Shown: positions 17,671 to 29,581, numbered from the stretch's first letter. The stretch is DNA of 41,296 nucleotides from Streptomyces sp. NRRL F-4489 (GCF_001509485.1 NZ_LLZI01000250.1:1-41296), one strand, 5' to 3'. Made by a program: numbers and translations. Notes: generated from the sequence alone by a model not told the origin.

Positions 17671-17686
17671 TGTGACAGGATCCACA
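17671..17686. promoter_or_regulatory. Possible second, weaker Rex-like site
   Basis: TGTGACAGGATCCACA has the same TGTGA-N6-nCACA layout as the stronger site 30 bp downstream and also matches 10 of 13 defined positions of TGTGAACNNNTTCACA, but the symmetry is poor. It overlaps a TCACGTGTGA palindrome (17666-17675). Confidence 0.25.
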
Positions 17687-17716
17687 CGAAGCAGGTAAAG
17701 ACCTCATCAAATAGTT

Positions 17717-17732
17717 TGTGATACCGTTCACG
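17717..17732. promoter_or_regulatory. Rex-like redox operator upstream of atpI
   Basis: TGTGATACCGTTCACG keeps TGTGA-N6-TCAC and matches 10 of 13 defined positions of the Rex operator TGTGAACNNNTTCACA. Rex represses respiratory genes when NADH/NAD+ is low, and ATP synthase operons are reported Rex targets in Streptomyces. It lies 120 nt before atpI, next to an AT-rich ATCAAATAGTTTGTG stretch that is the likeliest promoter in the 287-nt gap. Confidence 0.7.
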
Positions 17733-17852
17733 AAACCCGGTGACAGAGCCGAAGGACCGTAGTGCGACGGTTCATTGGCCCCAGGTTCCTCCTCGGGCCG
17801 GGTCTACGCTCGTCCCTGACGACACACCCCCACCCAATGCCGGAGCGCCACC

Positions 17853-18290
17853 ATGCAGTCGAATGACGCCCGACTACTCCTCCACGCCGTCGTGCCCACC
17901 CTCGCCGCCGGCGCCCTCGCCGTCGCCGTGAGCGGTGTCCTCGCGGGCGCGTCAGGGGCGATCGGCGCCGTCGTCGGCACCGCGCTGGTGGTGCTGGTGA
18001 TGGGGGCCGGACTCACCGTCCTCCAGCAGACCGCGAAGAAGCTTCCGCAGCTGTTCCAGATGATGGGCCTGCTGCTGTACACCGTGCAGATCCTGTTCGT
18101 GGCGGTGTTCCTCATCGCCTTCAAGAACACAACGCTCTTCGACACCAAGGCATTTGCGTTCACGCTGCTCGCCGCCACTCTCGTATGGATCGCCGCCCAG
18201 ACGCGCGGCCATATGAAGGCGAAGATCCTGTACGTGGATCCCGGCTCCGCGGAGACGAAGACGGCGGAGACGGCGGGGTCACCGACGTGA
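17853..18290 (+). CDS. atpI: ATP synthase protein I-like membrane protein
   Basis: Small membrane protein (145 aa) with four predicted spans (about 10-32, 36-58, 72-94, 98-116) and a polar C-terminus. AtpI proteins help assemble the c-ring. Sequence conservation in this family is low, so the call rests on size, topology and position as first gene before atpB. Mycobacteria have the equivalent Rv1303. Start ATG with CGGAGCG 8 nt upstream. A 264-nt gap to atpB could hold a second promoter; there I note only AACGGGAAGTTCTC (18397-18410) and no gene. Confidence 0.75.
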   Translation: MQSNDARLLLHAVVPTLAAGALAVAVSGVLAGASGAIGAVVGTALVVLVMGAGLTVLQQTAKKLPQLFQMMGLLLYTVQILFVAVFLIAFKNTTLFDTKAFAFTLLAATLVWIAAQTRGHMKAKILYVDPGSAETKTAETAGSPT

Positions 18291-18554
18291 CACGTAGGGC
18301 CGAGATAAACGGCCTCATCCGGGCCTGCTATCGTCCGGTGCCAACTGCGGCGCAGATGGCGCAGGCGGCTGAGCTCCCGAAGTCCGAGAAAAGGAACGGG
18401 AAGTTCTCGCGGCCGATGCCTGTGATCCGGTCCGGCTCCGCGCCGACCAGCCGCCCCCCAATCCGTAACACCAGTCCAGTGCCGCTCCGTGGTTCAACGC
18501 CGCGCCGACACAACGAGGTTGCCGTACCCATGCGCCACGCTGAAGGAGCTCGCG

Positions 18555-19710
<1,156 letters not shown>

Positions 19711-19752
19711 ACGAAGCCGCATCGACTATCCATTCAGACGGAAGGCACTGAT

Positions 19753-20319
19753 GTGAACGCCCTGGTCAACTTGGCGGCGGAGGTTCCTGAGAACCCCCTC
19801 ATCCCGCCGATTCCAGAGCTGGTCATCGGCCTGATCGCTTTCTTCATCGTCTTCGGCTTCCTCGCCAAGAAGCTCCTCCCGAACATCAACAAGGTTCTGG
19901 ACGAGCGCCGGGCGCAGATCGAAGGCCGGATCGAGGATGCCGAGGCGACTCAGGCCGAGGCCCAGCAGGTTCTCGCGGACTACCGGGCCCAGCTCGCCGA
20001 CGCCCGCCACGAGGCCGCGCGCCTGCGCCAGGAGGCGCAGGAGCAGGGCGCGACGCTCATCGCCGAGATGCGCGCCGAGGGCCAGCGGCAGCGTGAGGAG
20101 ATCATCGCCGCCGGCCACGCCCAGATCGCGGCGGACCGCAAGGCGGCCGCCCAGGCGCTGCGCCAGGACGTGGGCAAGCTCGCCACCGACCTGGCCGGCA
20201 AGCTCGTCGGCGAGTCCCTCGAGGACCACGCCCGGCAGAGCCGGACCATCGACCGCTTCCTCGACGACCTCGAGGCCAAGGCGGAGTCCGACGCGACGAA
20301 GGCTGAGGCCGGCCGATGA
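19753..20319 (+). CDS. atpF: F1Fo ATP synthase subunit b
   Basis: Peripheral-stalk protein (188 aa). One membrane span at about 22-40 (PELVIGLIAFFIVFGFLAKKLLP) is followed by a long charged coiled coil rich in Ala, Gln, Arg and Glu that reaches F1. It is a separate gene, unlike mycobacteria where a second b-like domain is fused to delta. Start GTG at 19753; the ATG two bases earlier runs straight into TGA. Its stop overlaps atpH by 4 nt (ATGA). Confidence 0.94.
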   Translation: MNALVNLAAEVPENPLIPPIPELVIGLIAFFIVFGFLAKKLLPNINKVLDERRAQIEGRIEDAEATQAEAQQVLADYRAQLADARHEAARLRQEAQEQGATLIAEMRAEGQRQREEIIAAGHAQIAADRKAAAQALRQDVGKLATDLAGKLVGESLEDHARQSRTIDRFLDDLEAKAESDATKAEAGR

Positions 20320-21131
20320 ATGGAGCGAGCCGCGAGGCACTCGCCTCCGCACGCGAGCAGTTCAACGCGCTGACGGACAGCACCTCCGTCGACGCCGCGA
20401 CGCTCGCCGAGGAGCTGGCTGCCGTCACCGCTCTGCTCGACCGCGAGGTGTCGTTGCGCCGGGTCCTCACCGACCCGGCGCAGCCCGGCGAGGCGCGGGC
20501 CGAGCTGGCCGGGCGGCTGCTCGGCGGCCAGGTCGGCGGCAGCGCCCTCGACCTGGTGACCGGCATGGTCCGGGCGCGCTGGTCGCGCTCCCGCGACCTG
20601 CCGGACGCGCTGGAGGAGCTGGCCTACAGCGCCGACCTCGTGGCCGCGCAGCGCGACGGCCGCCTGGACGACGTCGAGGACGAGCTGTTCCGGTTCGGCC
20701 GGATCATCGCGGGCAGCGGTGAGCTCCGCCGGGCACTCACGGACCGGAACGCGGCGGTGTCCGCCAAGACGGACCTGCTGCGCACGCTGCTGGGCGGCCG
20801 GGCCAACCCGGTCACCGAGCGGCTGGTCATCCGCCTTGTCGCACAGCCGCGGGGCCGTAGCCTGGAGGCAGGGCTCGACGCCCTCTCCAAGCTCGCGGCG
20901 GCCCGCCGGGACCGCATGGTCGCGGTGGTCACCTCCGCGGTGCCGCTCAGCGACGGGCAGCGGCAGCGCCTCGGCGCCGCCCTGGCCAAGCTGTACGGCC
21001 GCCAGATCCACCTGAACCTCGACGTGGACCCCGCGGTCCTCGGCGGCGTCCGGGTCCGGATCGGCGACGAGGTCATCAACGGGACCATCGCCGAGCGCCT
21101 CGACGAGGCCGGTCGGCGGATGGCCGGCTGA
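20316..21131 (+). CDS. atpH: F1Fo ATP synthase subunit delta
   Basis: Stator subunit (271 aa) joining subunit b to the top of F1. The C-terminal LYGRQIHLNLDVDPAVLGGVRVRIGDEVINGTI is the OSCP/delta signature. It is longer than E. coli delta (177 aa), with an extra N-terminal helical region of about 90 residues, as is usual in Streptomyces. The ATG lies within the atpF stop (4-nt overlap), implying translational coupling. A 206-nt gap then separates it from atpA. Confidence 0.93.
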   Translation: MNGASREALASAREQFNALTDSTSVDAATLAEELAAVTALLDREVSLRRVLTDPAQPGEARAELAGRLLGGQVGGSALDLVTGMVRARWSRSRDLPDALEELAYSADLVAAQRDGRLDDVEDELFRFGRIIAGSGELRRALTDRNAAVSAKTDLLRTLLGGRANPVTERLVIRLVAQPRGRSLEAGLDALSKLAAARRDRMVAVVTSAVPLSDGQRQRLGAALAKLYGRQIHLNLDVDPAVLGGVRVRIGDEVINGTIAERLDEAGRRMAG

Positions 21132-21337
21132 CCCGGCCACCAACTCAAGAGCTGCACACCCGGCGGCCGACACCGGACCCGCCGGACCGCGAAGGTCCGG
21201 CAGCGGTCCGGACGACGCCCCGGAGAACAGCACAAGCACCACGGCGGCCCGAGTTGGGCCGTAAGCGGAAATGCTGGGGGAGACGCCCCCGGACCCGCAC
21301 GTAACTTCGGGCCCAACAAGGAGAGCAGGGAACCCAG
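21132..21337 (+). other. atpH-atpA intergenic region with competing hairpins
   Basis: Unusually long gap inside the operon (206 nt). It holds a GCCGGACC-GCGAA-GGTCCGGC hairpin (21181-21201), GGCCC-GAGTT-GGGCC (21246-21260), GGGGG-AGACG-CCCCC (21276-21290), and a downstream GGGCCCAAC (21310-21318) that can pair with GTTGGGCC of the second hairpin. AGGAGAG at 21320-21326 is about 11 nt before the atpA ATG. The alternative pairings are seen in sequence; a regulatory switch or processing site is inference. Confidence 0.45.
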
Positions 21338-22927
21338 ATGGCGGAGCTCACGATCCGGCCGGAGGAGATCCGGGACGCACTGGAGAACTTCGTCCAGGCG
21401 TACAAGCCGGACGCGGCCTCGCGCGAAGAGGTCGGGACGGTCAGCGAGGCCGGCGACGGCATCGCGAAGGTCGAGGGCCTTCCCTCGACGATGGCGAACG
21501 AACTGCTGAAGTTCGAGGACGGCACGCTCGGTCTCGCGCTGAACCTGGAAGAGCGCGAGATCGGTGCGGTCATCCTCGGTGAGTTCAGCGGCATCGAGCA
21601 GGGCCAGCCGGTGCAGCGCACCGGTGAGGTGCTCTCGGTCGCCGTGGGCGAGGGCTACCTCGGCCGCGTCGTCGACCCGCTGGGCAACCCGATCGACGGT
21701 CTCGGCGAGATCGAGACCGAGGGCCGCCGCGCCCTGGAGCTGCAGGCCCCCGGCGTCATGGTCCGCAAGTCGGTCCACGAGCCCATGGAGACCGGCTACA
21801 AGGCCGTCGACACCATGGTCCCGATCGGCCGCGGCCAGCGTCAGCTGATCATCGGCGACCGCCAGACCGGCAAGACCGCGCTGGCCGTCGACACGATCAT
21901 CAACCAGCGCGACAACTGGCGGTCCGGCGACCCCAAGAAGCAGGTCCGCTGCATCTACGTCGCCATCGGCCAGAAGGGCTCCACCATCGCGTCCGTCCGC
22001 GGCGCGCTGGAGGAGGCCGGCGCCCTGGAGTACACCACCATCGTCGCCGCCCCGGCGTCCGACCCGGCGGGCTTCAAGTACCTCGCGCCCTACACCGGCT
22101 CGGCCATCGGCCAGCACTGGATGTACCAGGGCAAGCACGTCCTGATCGTCTTCGACGACCTCTCGAAGCAGGCCGACGCCTACCGCGCCGTGTCCCTGCT
22201 GCTGCGCCGCCCGCCGGGCCGCGAGGCGTACCCGGGCGACGTCTTCTACCTGCACTCGCGTCTGCTGGAGCGCTGCGCCAAGCTCTCCGACGACATGGGC
22301 GCCGGTTCGATGACGGGTCTGCCGATCGTCGAGACCAAGGCCAACGACGTCTCGGCGTTCATCCCGACCAACGTCATCTCCATCACCGACGGCCAGTGCT
22401 TCCTGGAGTCGGACCTGTTCAACGCCAACCAGCGTCCGGCGCTGAACGTCGGTATCTCGGTCTCCCGCGTCGGCGGCTCGGCCCAGCACAAGGCCATCCG
22501 CCAGGTCTCCGGCCGGCTCCGCGTCGACCTCGCCCAGTACCGCGAGCTGGAGGCGTTCGCCGCCTTCGGTTCCGACCTGGACGCGGCCTCCAAGCAGCAG
22601 CTGGAGCGCGGTAAGCGCATGACCGAGCTGCTCAAGCAGGAGCAGTACGCCCCGATGGCCACCGAGGACCAGGTCGTCTCCATCTGGGCCGGCACCAACG
22701 GCAAGATGGACGACGTCCCGGTCGAGGACATCCGCCGCTTCGAGCGGGAGCTCCTGGACCACCTCCACCGGGAGAAGAAGGACCTGCTGACCAGCATCCG
22801 CGAGGGCGCCAAGATGTCCGATGACACCATCGGTGCCATCGCGGACGCCGTCGACGCCTTCAAGCGGCAGTTCGAGACCTCGGACGGCAAGCTGCTCGGC
22901 GAGGACACCCCGGCCACCGCCAAGTGA
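21338..22927 (+). CDS. atpA: F1Fo ATP synthase subunit alpha
   Basis: Non-catalytic nucleotide-binding F1 subunit (529 aa). Walker A GDRQTGKT is at 173-180, and [24 protein letters not shown] and [19 protein letters not shown] (containing the arginine finger region) are normal. The C-terminus is about 15-20 residues longer than in E. coli, as in other actinobacteria. ATG follows AAGGAGAG. atpG begins 20 nt downstream. Confidence 0.97.
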   Translation: MAELTIRPEEIRDALENFVQAYKPDAASREEVGTVSEAGDGIAKVEGLPSTMANELLKFEDGTLGLALNLEEREIGAVILGEFSGIEQGQPVQRTGEVLSVAVGEGYLGRVVDPLGNPIDGLGEIETEGRRALELQAPGVMVRKSVHEPMETGYKAVDTMVPIGRGQRQLIIGDRQTGKTALAVDTIINQRDNWRSGDPKKQVRCIYVAIGQKGSTIASVRGALEEAGALEYTTIVAAPASDPAGFKYLAPYTGSAIGQHWMYQGKHVLIVFDDLSKQADAYRAVSLLLRRPPGREAYPGDVFYLHSRLLERCAKLSDDMGAGSMTGLPIVETKANDVSAFIPTNVISITDGQCFLESDLFNANQRPALNVGISVSRVGGSAQHKAIRQVSGRLRVDLAQYRELEAFAAFGSDLDAASKQQLERGKRMTELLKQEQYAPMATEDQVVSIWAGTNGKMDDVPVEDIRRFERELLDHLHREKKDLLTSIREGAKMSDDTIGAIADAVDAFKRQFETSDGKLLGEDTPATAK

Positions 22928-22947
22928 CGACGGAAGGGACCTGATCC

Positions 22948-25331
<2,384 letters not shown>

Positions 25332-25345
25332 CCCGTGCTCCCGGA

Positions 25346-25371
25346 CCGGGGGCGGCCCTGGCCGTCCCCGG
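25346..25371 (+). terminator. Stable hairpin between atpD and atpC
   Basis: CCGGGGGCGGCC (25346-25357) pairs at 11 of 12 positions with GGCCGTCCCCGG (25360-25371). It starts 14 nt after the atpD stop and lacks a T tract. It may attenuate epsilon expression or protect the upstream mRNA end rather than fully terminate. Confidence 0.45.
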
Positions 25372-25439
25372 CCCGTACGACCACTAGTATTTGACCCAGC
25401 ATCTGCCGTACCCGGCAGGTGGAGACCCGAGGAGCCATC

Positions 25440-25823
25440 GTGGCTGAGCTGCACGTCGAGTTGGTCGCCGCGGACCGGCAGGTCTGGTCCGGCGAGGCCA
25501 GCCTGGTCGTCGCGCGCACCTCGTCGGGCGACATCGGCGTCATGCCCGGACACCAGCCGCTGCTCGGCGTGCTGCAGTCGGGCCCGGTGACGATCCGTAC
25601 GACCGGCGAGAGCGGCGACGGCACGGTCGTCGCCGCGGTGCACGGCGGCTTCATCTCGTTCGCCGACAACAAGCTGTCTCTGCTCGCGGAGATCGCCGAA
25701 CTGTCGGACGAGATCGATGTCCAGCGCGCGGAGCGGGCTCTGGAGCGGGCGAAGTCGGAGGCCGACGCGGCCGCCGAGCGCCGCGCCGACGTCCGGCTGC
25801 GTGCGGTGGCGGGCGTTCACTAG
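25440..25823 (+). CDS. atpC: F1Fo ATP synthase subunit epsilon
   Basis: Central-stalk subunit (127 aa) that couples rotation and can inhibit ATP hydrolysis. N-terminal beta-barrel includes LHVELVAADRQVWSGEAS, GDIGVMPGHQPLLGVLQSGPV and AVHGGFISFADNKLSLLAE; residues about 90-122 form the C-terminal helix. GTG at 25440 has CGAGGAG about 6 nt upstream; the in-frame ATG at 25419 is unlikely. Separated from atpD by 108 nt with a strong hairpin. Confidence 0.95.
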   Translation: MAELHVELVAADRQVWSGEASLVVARTSSGDIGVMPGHQPLLGVLQSGPVTIRTTGESGDGTVVAAVHGGFISFADNKLSLLAEIAELSDEIDVQRAERALERAKSEADAAAERRADVRLRAVAGVH

Positions 25824-25847
25824 AGCCCCGTCACCGACGAGATCGAT

Positions 25848-25894
25848 CCTCAGCCGCGGGCTGCCCGGACTTCCGGAGCGGTCCGCGGCTGAGG
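25848..25894 (+). terminator. Terminator hairpin at the end of the atp operon
   Basis: A perfect 12-bp inverted repeat CCTCAGCCGCGG (25848-25859) and CCGCGGCTGAGG (25883-25894), with a nested CCGGA/TCCGG in the loop, begins 24 nt after the atpC stop. There is no T tract. It separates atpC from the DUF2550 gene. Confidence 0.7.
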
Positions 25895-25966
25895 CAATGC
25901 AGGTGCGTTTCCCCGCCCCGGGCTCGCGTCCGGGGGTACCCCACCGAGGCGAGGAGGTCGGTCGAG

Positions 25967-26410
25967 ATGGTCCTCGCTCTGCTTGTGAGCGGCGCGGTCG
26001 TGCTGGTGGTGCTGCTGGGACTGTTCGTCTTCGGACTGAGGCGACGGCTCATCCAGCGGTCCGGCGGCACCTTCGACTGCAGCCTGCGCTGGAACGTGCC
26101 GGAGGACGAGCCCAGCGGCAAGGGCTGGATCTACGGCGTGGCGCGCTACAACGGCGACCGGATCGAGTGGTTCCGGGTCTTCTCGTACGCGCCCCGGCCC
26201 CGCCGCCTGCTGGAGCGCTCCGCCATCGAGGTCCTGGAGCGCCGCACCCCCCAGGGCGAGGAGGAACTCGCCCTGCTCTCCGACTCCATCGTCCTGGCCT
26301 GCGGCCACGACGGCACCCGCGTGGAACTCGCCATGAGCGAGGACGCCCTCACCGGCTTCCTCGCCTGGCTGGAGGCCGCGCCCCCGGGGCAGCGGGTGAA
26401 TGTGGCCTGA
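25967..26410 (+). CDS. DUF2550 membrane protein
   Basis: Protein of 147 aa with one N-terminal span (about 3-24) followed by an Arg-rich turn and a cytoplasmic domain (GGTFDCSLRWN, GWIYGVARYNGDRIEWFRVFSYAPRPR). This is the DUF2550 family, which follows atpC in actinobacteria including M. tuberculosis (Rv1312). Its function is unknown. The conserved position suggests a link to ATP synthase or the membrane, but nothing in the sequence proves it. ATG with GAGGAGG at 25948-25954; the spacing of 12 nt is wide. Confidence 0.88.
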   Translation: MVLALLVSGAVVLVVLLGLFVFGLRRRLIQRSGGTFDCSLRWNVPEDEPSGKGWIYGVARYNGDRIEWFRVFSYAPRPRRLLERSAIEVLERRTPQGEEELALLSDSIVLACGHDGTRVELAMSEDALTGFLAWLEAAPPGQRVNVA

Positions 26411-26450
26411 GGGCCGACGCCTGAGCGGGCGGCCGGGGTGGTGATCCTTG

Positions 26451-26490
26451 GTCGTTGAGTCGTTGAGTCGTTGAGTGGCTGACTGACTGA
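26451..26490. repeat. Short tandem repeats GTCGTTGA x3 and CTGA x3
   Basis: Three exact copies of GTCGTTGA (26451-26474) are followed by CTGACTGACTGA (26479-26490). The copies place TGA or TGAG stops in several frames just downstream of the DUF2550 gene. Likely slippage-generated; no function implied. Confidence 0.7.
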
Positions 26491-26693
26491 TCACTGGCGC
26501 CACTGGAATGCCGGCCGCCCTTGTCGCGTTGTGGCCCCGCAGGGGGCGCTTCGGGCCCCTAGGGGATGCGTTCGGGCGGCCCCTACGGGGAGCGGTGGCC
26601 CCTGCCGGACCTTTACCCACGCGGTGGGGGGTGTGCACGTCCGTGCGGTGGGGTGTGTTCACGTGCGTGGGGGCGATGGGGCCCGCTCGTGTA

Positions 26694-26802
26694 GCGGGCC
26701 CGTTCGTGCTGCGGGTCCGGGTGGGTTGTGGGCCGGGGTGCGTTGTGGGCCCAGGTGGGCTGCGGGCCCGTTCGTGCTGCGGGCCCAGGTGGGTTGCGGG
26801 CC
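26694..26802. repeat. Direct 41-bp GC-rich repeats carrying GGGCCC palindromes
   Basis: Two 41-bp copies (26694-26734 and 26762-26802) differ at three positions. A partial copy lies between them. Each unit contains GGGCCCGTTCGTGCTGCGGG and ends in GGGCC, so the region can fold in many ways. Confidence 0.75.
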
Positions 26803-26836
26803 CGGTTGGGTCGATGTGAGCGGTGGGGGGCCGCGT

Positions 26837-27526
26837 TTACGGTCCCGGCACGTTCAGTTCCTGGGCGAGGACGGCGGCCTGGACGCGGCTGCGGAGGGTG
26901 AGTTTGGCGAGCAGGCGGCTGACGTGGGTTTTGACCGTGGCTTCGGCCATCGCCAGGCGGAGGGCGATATCGGCGTTGGACAGGCCCTGGCCCAGGCAGC
27001 CGAGGACCTCGCGTTCGCGGGGGGTGAGGGCGTCCAGGACGGACGGGTCGGGTGCGGTGCGGTCGCGGGGCGGGCGGGCCGTGGTCCGGGGGCGGGCGAA
27101 TTCGGCGATCAGGCGGCGGGTCACCGCGGGGGCGATCAGGCCCTCGCCGGCGGCCACGGTGCGTACGGCGGTGAGGAGCGCCGCGGCGTCGCTGTCCTTC
27201 AGCAGGAACCCGGCGGCGCCGGCGCGGAGGGCGCCGAAGACGTATTCGTCGAGGTCGAAGGTGGTCAGGATCAGGACGTCGGCGAGTCCGTCCTCGGTGA
27301 TGCGGCGGGTGGCGGAGACGCCGTCGAGGCGCGGCATCTGAATGTCCATCAGGACGAGGTCGGGGCGTAAGGCGGTGGCCAGGCGGACGGCCTCCTCGCC
27401 GTCCACCGCCTCTCCGACCACCTCGATGTCGGGGGCCGAGCGCAGGATGAGGACCAGCCCGGCCCGTACGGCGGACTGGTCCTCGGCGACGAGGACCCGG
27501 ATCGGCTGCCCGGCGGCACCTGTCAT
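26837..27526 (-). CDS. NarL/LuxR-type response regulator
   Basis: Protein of 229 aa. The receiver domain (residues about 10-125) has acidic E15/D16, phosphoacceptor D61 in LVLMDIQMP, T in ILTTFDLDEYV, and K in FLLKD. The C-terminal LuxR helix-turn-helix is LTPREREVLGCLGQGLSNADIALRLAMAEATVKTHVSRLLAKL. Its ATG overlaps the stop of the histidine kinase by 4 nt (ATGA), so the two form an operon. Targets are unknown. It is a transcription activator or repressor by family. Confidence 0.93.
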   Translation of the reverse strand: MTGAAGQPIRVLVAEDQSAVRAGLVLILRSAPDIEVVGEAVDGEEAVRLATALRPDLVLMDIQMPRLDGVSATRRITEDGLADVLILTTFDLDEYVFGALRAGAAGFLLKDSDAAALLTAVRTVAAGEGLIAPAVTRRLIAEFARPRTTARPPRDRTAPDPSVLDALTPREREVLGCLGQGLSNADIALRLAMAEATVKTHVSRLLAKLTLRSRVQAAVLAQELNVPGP

Positions 27527-28752
27527 CGTTGTTCTTCCTCTCCGGTGGCGGGCAGCGCTGCCCGGACCAGCCAGACTCTTCCGTCCGGCCCGCGTGCCGG
27601 GCCGGCCTCGAACTCCCCGCCCAGCAGGGCGATCCGCTCCCGCATGCCGACCAGCCCGGCGCCGGAGCCGGGGGCGCGCGGCCCCGGGCGGTGGGCGTAC
27701 GGGCTGCGGACGGTCACGGTGAGCGCCCCGTCCGGCGCGTCGGCGAGCCGCACCCGGACCTCGCCGGGCGCGGCGTGCTTGAGGGCGTTGGTCAGCGACT
27801 CCTGGACGATGCGGTACGCGGCCAGCGCCACCGGCGCGGGCGGTTTCGGGTCGCCCGGTCCGGCCGGGCGCCGGGCGTCGTCCAGGGTGAAGGCCAGGCC
27901 GCTGGCGGCGCCGTTCGCGCGGGCCTGTTCGACCAGGGCCTCCAGGCCGTCCAGCGTCGGTGTGGCGGCGGGCTCGTCGCCGGCGGTGGCCTGCGGGTCG
28001 CGCAGCAGGCCGATGAGGCGGCGCATCTCGGCCAGGCCCTGGACGCTGTTCTCGCGGATCACGCCGAGCGCCGCCCGGGTCGCGGAGGCGTCGTCGATGG
28101 TCTGCGCGGCGGTGGCGTGGATGGCGATCGCGGACAGGTGGTTGGCGACCAGGTCGTGCAGTTCCCTGGCCATCCGGGCGCGTTCGCCGGCGATGGCCTG
28201 GGTGCGGTCCATCTCGGCCAGCAGCGCGGTCTGTTCGGCGCGCAGCCGGGCGGTCTGCGCGGCGTCCCGGTGGTTGCGGGTGATCACGCCCGTCCAGGCC
28301 GGGGCCATGGTGATCAGCGCGATGCCGATGCCGACGAGCACCACCTGCGGACTGTGCCAGACCGCCGCCGCCACGACCGTGGCCAGCACCGTCACCAGCG
28401 CCGAGTGCACCGGGAGGCGGCGGGCGGCGGCCGGCGGCCCGTAGAGCACCGCCGCGTAGACCACGTCGGTGAACATCAGGACGGTGGCGACCAGCGTGCC
28501 GGTGCAGATGTCCAGGGCCAGCGCCGGCACCGCGAGGGCCAGCGCGGCCATCGGGGCGGTACGGCGCAGGAGTTCGGCGATCGCCATCACCGTGAGCGCC
28601 AGCAGGGTCAGCGCGGCGGGCAGGCCGAAGAGCGGCGGGCCGCCGTGCAGGCCCAGCACCCACAGCAGCGCTCCCACGGACAGCCCGCCGCCGGCGATGA
28701 GGACATCGAGGCGGTGCGGCCGGCCGGGCGCGGTGGGGGAGGGGGCGCTCAC
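27523..28752 (-). CDS. Membrane histidine kinase, HisKA_3 type
   Basis: Kinase of about 409 aa. Five to six hydrophobic spans in residues about 15-165 have no clear extracellular sensor domain. The dimerisation/phosphoacceptor helix ERARMARELHDLVANHLSAI carries the phospho-His. ATP-binding motifs follow: AYRIVQESLTNALKHA (N box) and GAGLVGMRERIALLGG (G box). DesK/LiaS-like architecture suggests envelope or membrane-stress sensing (inference). Start is uncertain: I use GTG at 28752 (VSAPSPT) because the 13 codons upstream to GTG 28791 include TTT, GAT, GTT and GGA, unlike local codon use; GGAGG sits very close to this start. Confidence 0.88.
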   Translation of the reverse strand: MSAPSPTAPGRPHRLDVLIAGGGLSVGALLWVLGLHGGPPLFGLPAALTLLALTVMAIAELLRRTAPMAALALAVPALALDICTGTLVATVLMFTDVVYAAVLYGPPAAARRLPVHSALVTVLATVVAAAVWHSPQVVLVGIGIALITMAPAWTGVITRNHRDAAQTARLRAEQTALLAEMDRTQAIAGERARMARELHDLVANHLSAIAIHATAAQTIDDASATRAALGVIRENSVQGLAEMRRLIGLLRDPQATAGDEPAATPTLDGLEALVEQARANGAASGLAFTLDDARRPAGPGDPKPPAPVALAAYRIVQESLTNALKHAAPGEVRVRLADAPDGALTVTVRSPYAHRPGPRAPGSGAGLVGMRERIALLGGEFEAGPARGPDGRVWLVRAALPATGEEEQR

Positions 28753-28985
28753 CCCTCCATCAAACACAACGCCGGCGCCGGACGCCGCCACCTCGGGGCA
28801 ACCGGCTACGTCGCGGCCGCCCGGCCGCCCCCGGTCCCACCGGCCGCTACATCGAAAGATGCAGCCCGGATCGTCGCCGGTGACGAGGCCGCGGGCGGTG
28901 GCGGCTGGGAGGCTGGAAGAGTCCGTCCGGCGCGGCGGGAGCCCGGGCCGTCCGGGACGCCGGGCGGCGGGAAAGGAGACATGCC

Positions 28986-29570
28986 GTGGTCGTCACGCTG
29001 ATCATCGCCTGCGAGGTCGGCTTCTGGGTGCTGCTGGTCGCCGGGCTGGCGCTGCGCTATCTGGCGCGGATGCCGAAGACCGGCGCGGCGGTGCTGCTGC
29101 TGGAGCCGCTGCTGGAGCTGGCGCTGCTGATCGTCACCGCGGTCGACCTGAAGAACGGCGCCGCCGCGGACTGGAAGCACGGCCTGGCCGCCCTCTACAT
29201 CGGCTACACCGTCGCCTACGGCCACTACACCATCAAGTGGTTCGACGGGCACTTCGCGCACCGCTTCGCCGGCGGTCCGCGCCCGGCCAAGCGCTACGGC
29301 ATGGCCCGCTTCGTCCACGAGCTCAAGCTGTGGGTGCGCACGGTGGTGATGGCCGCGGTGGGCTCGGCGCTGCTCCAGGGCGCGATCTGGTACGTCGGGA
29401 AGGACGGGGACACCAGCTCGCTGCGGCAGTGGCAGGGGATGAGCCTGAAGATCGTGATGATCCACGGGGTGATCGCGCTGACGTATCTGATCTGGCAGAA
29501 GAAGGACCCCGGGGGCCGGACCGCGCCGGACGAGGCGCCGGCCCGGCCCGCGGAGAAGTCGCTGCGCTAG
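28986..29570 (+). CDS. Conserved membrane protein of unknown function
   Basis: Protein of 194 aa with about four to five hydrophobic spans (residues 3-26, 33-53, 66-83, 110-132, 150-166) and polar ends. Between spans three and four lies GHYTIKWFDGHFAHRFAGG, rich in aromatic and His residues. I do not recognise a named family. GTG at 28986 is preceded by AAAGGAGA; the ATG at 28981 opens a six-codon frame MPWSSR that ends in TGA and overlaps the start. Divergent from the histidine kinase and convergent with the adenosyltransferase gene. Confidence 0.8.
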   Translation: MVVTLIIACEVGFWVLLVAGLALRYLARMPKTGAAVLLLEPLLELALLIVTAVDLKNGAAADWKHGLAALYIGYTVAYGHYTIKWFDGHFAHRFAGGPRPAKRYGMARFVHELKLWVRTVVMAAVGSALLQGAIWYVGKDGDTSSLRQWQGMSLKIVMIHGVIALTYLIWQKKDPGGRTAPDEAPARPAEKSLR

Positions 29571-29581
29571 ATGCCGCGCGG

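Larger units (their letters stand above)
26411..26836. other. Gene-free, repeat-rich gap between DUF2550 and a response regulator
   Basis: Stretch of 426 nt between convergent genes with no credible coding sequence. It holds an octamer array (26451-26490), GC-rich segments with GGGCCCCTAGGGG-like palindromic patches (about 26530-26600), and G-rich repeats with many GGGCCC palindromes (26680-26806). It probably acts as the terminator region for both genes. Confidence 0.6.

Noticed and set aside
26694..26802. CRISPR-like array
   Set aside because: Only two full copies, no uniform spacers and no cas genes.
26508..26819. Frame of 103 codons in the gap after DUF2550
   Set aside because: Its repetitive Gly/Pro/Arg product arises from the 41-bp GC-rich repeats; no ribosome binding site.
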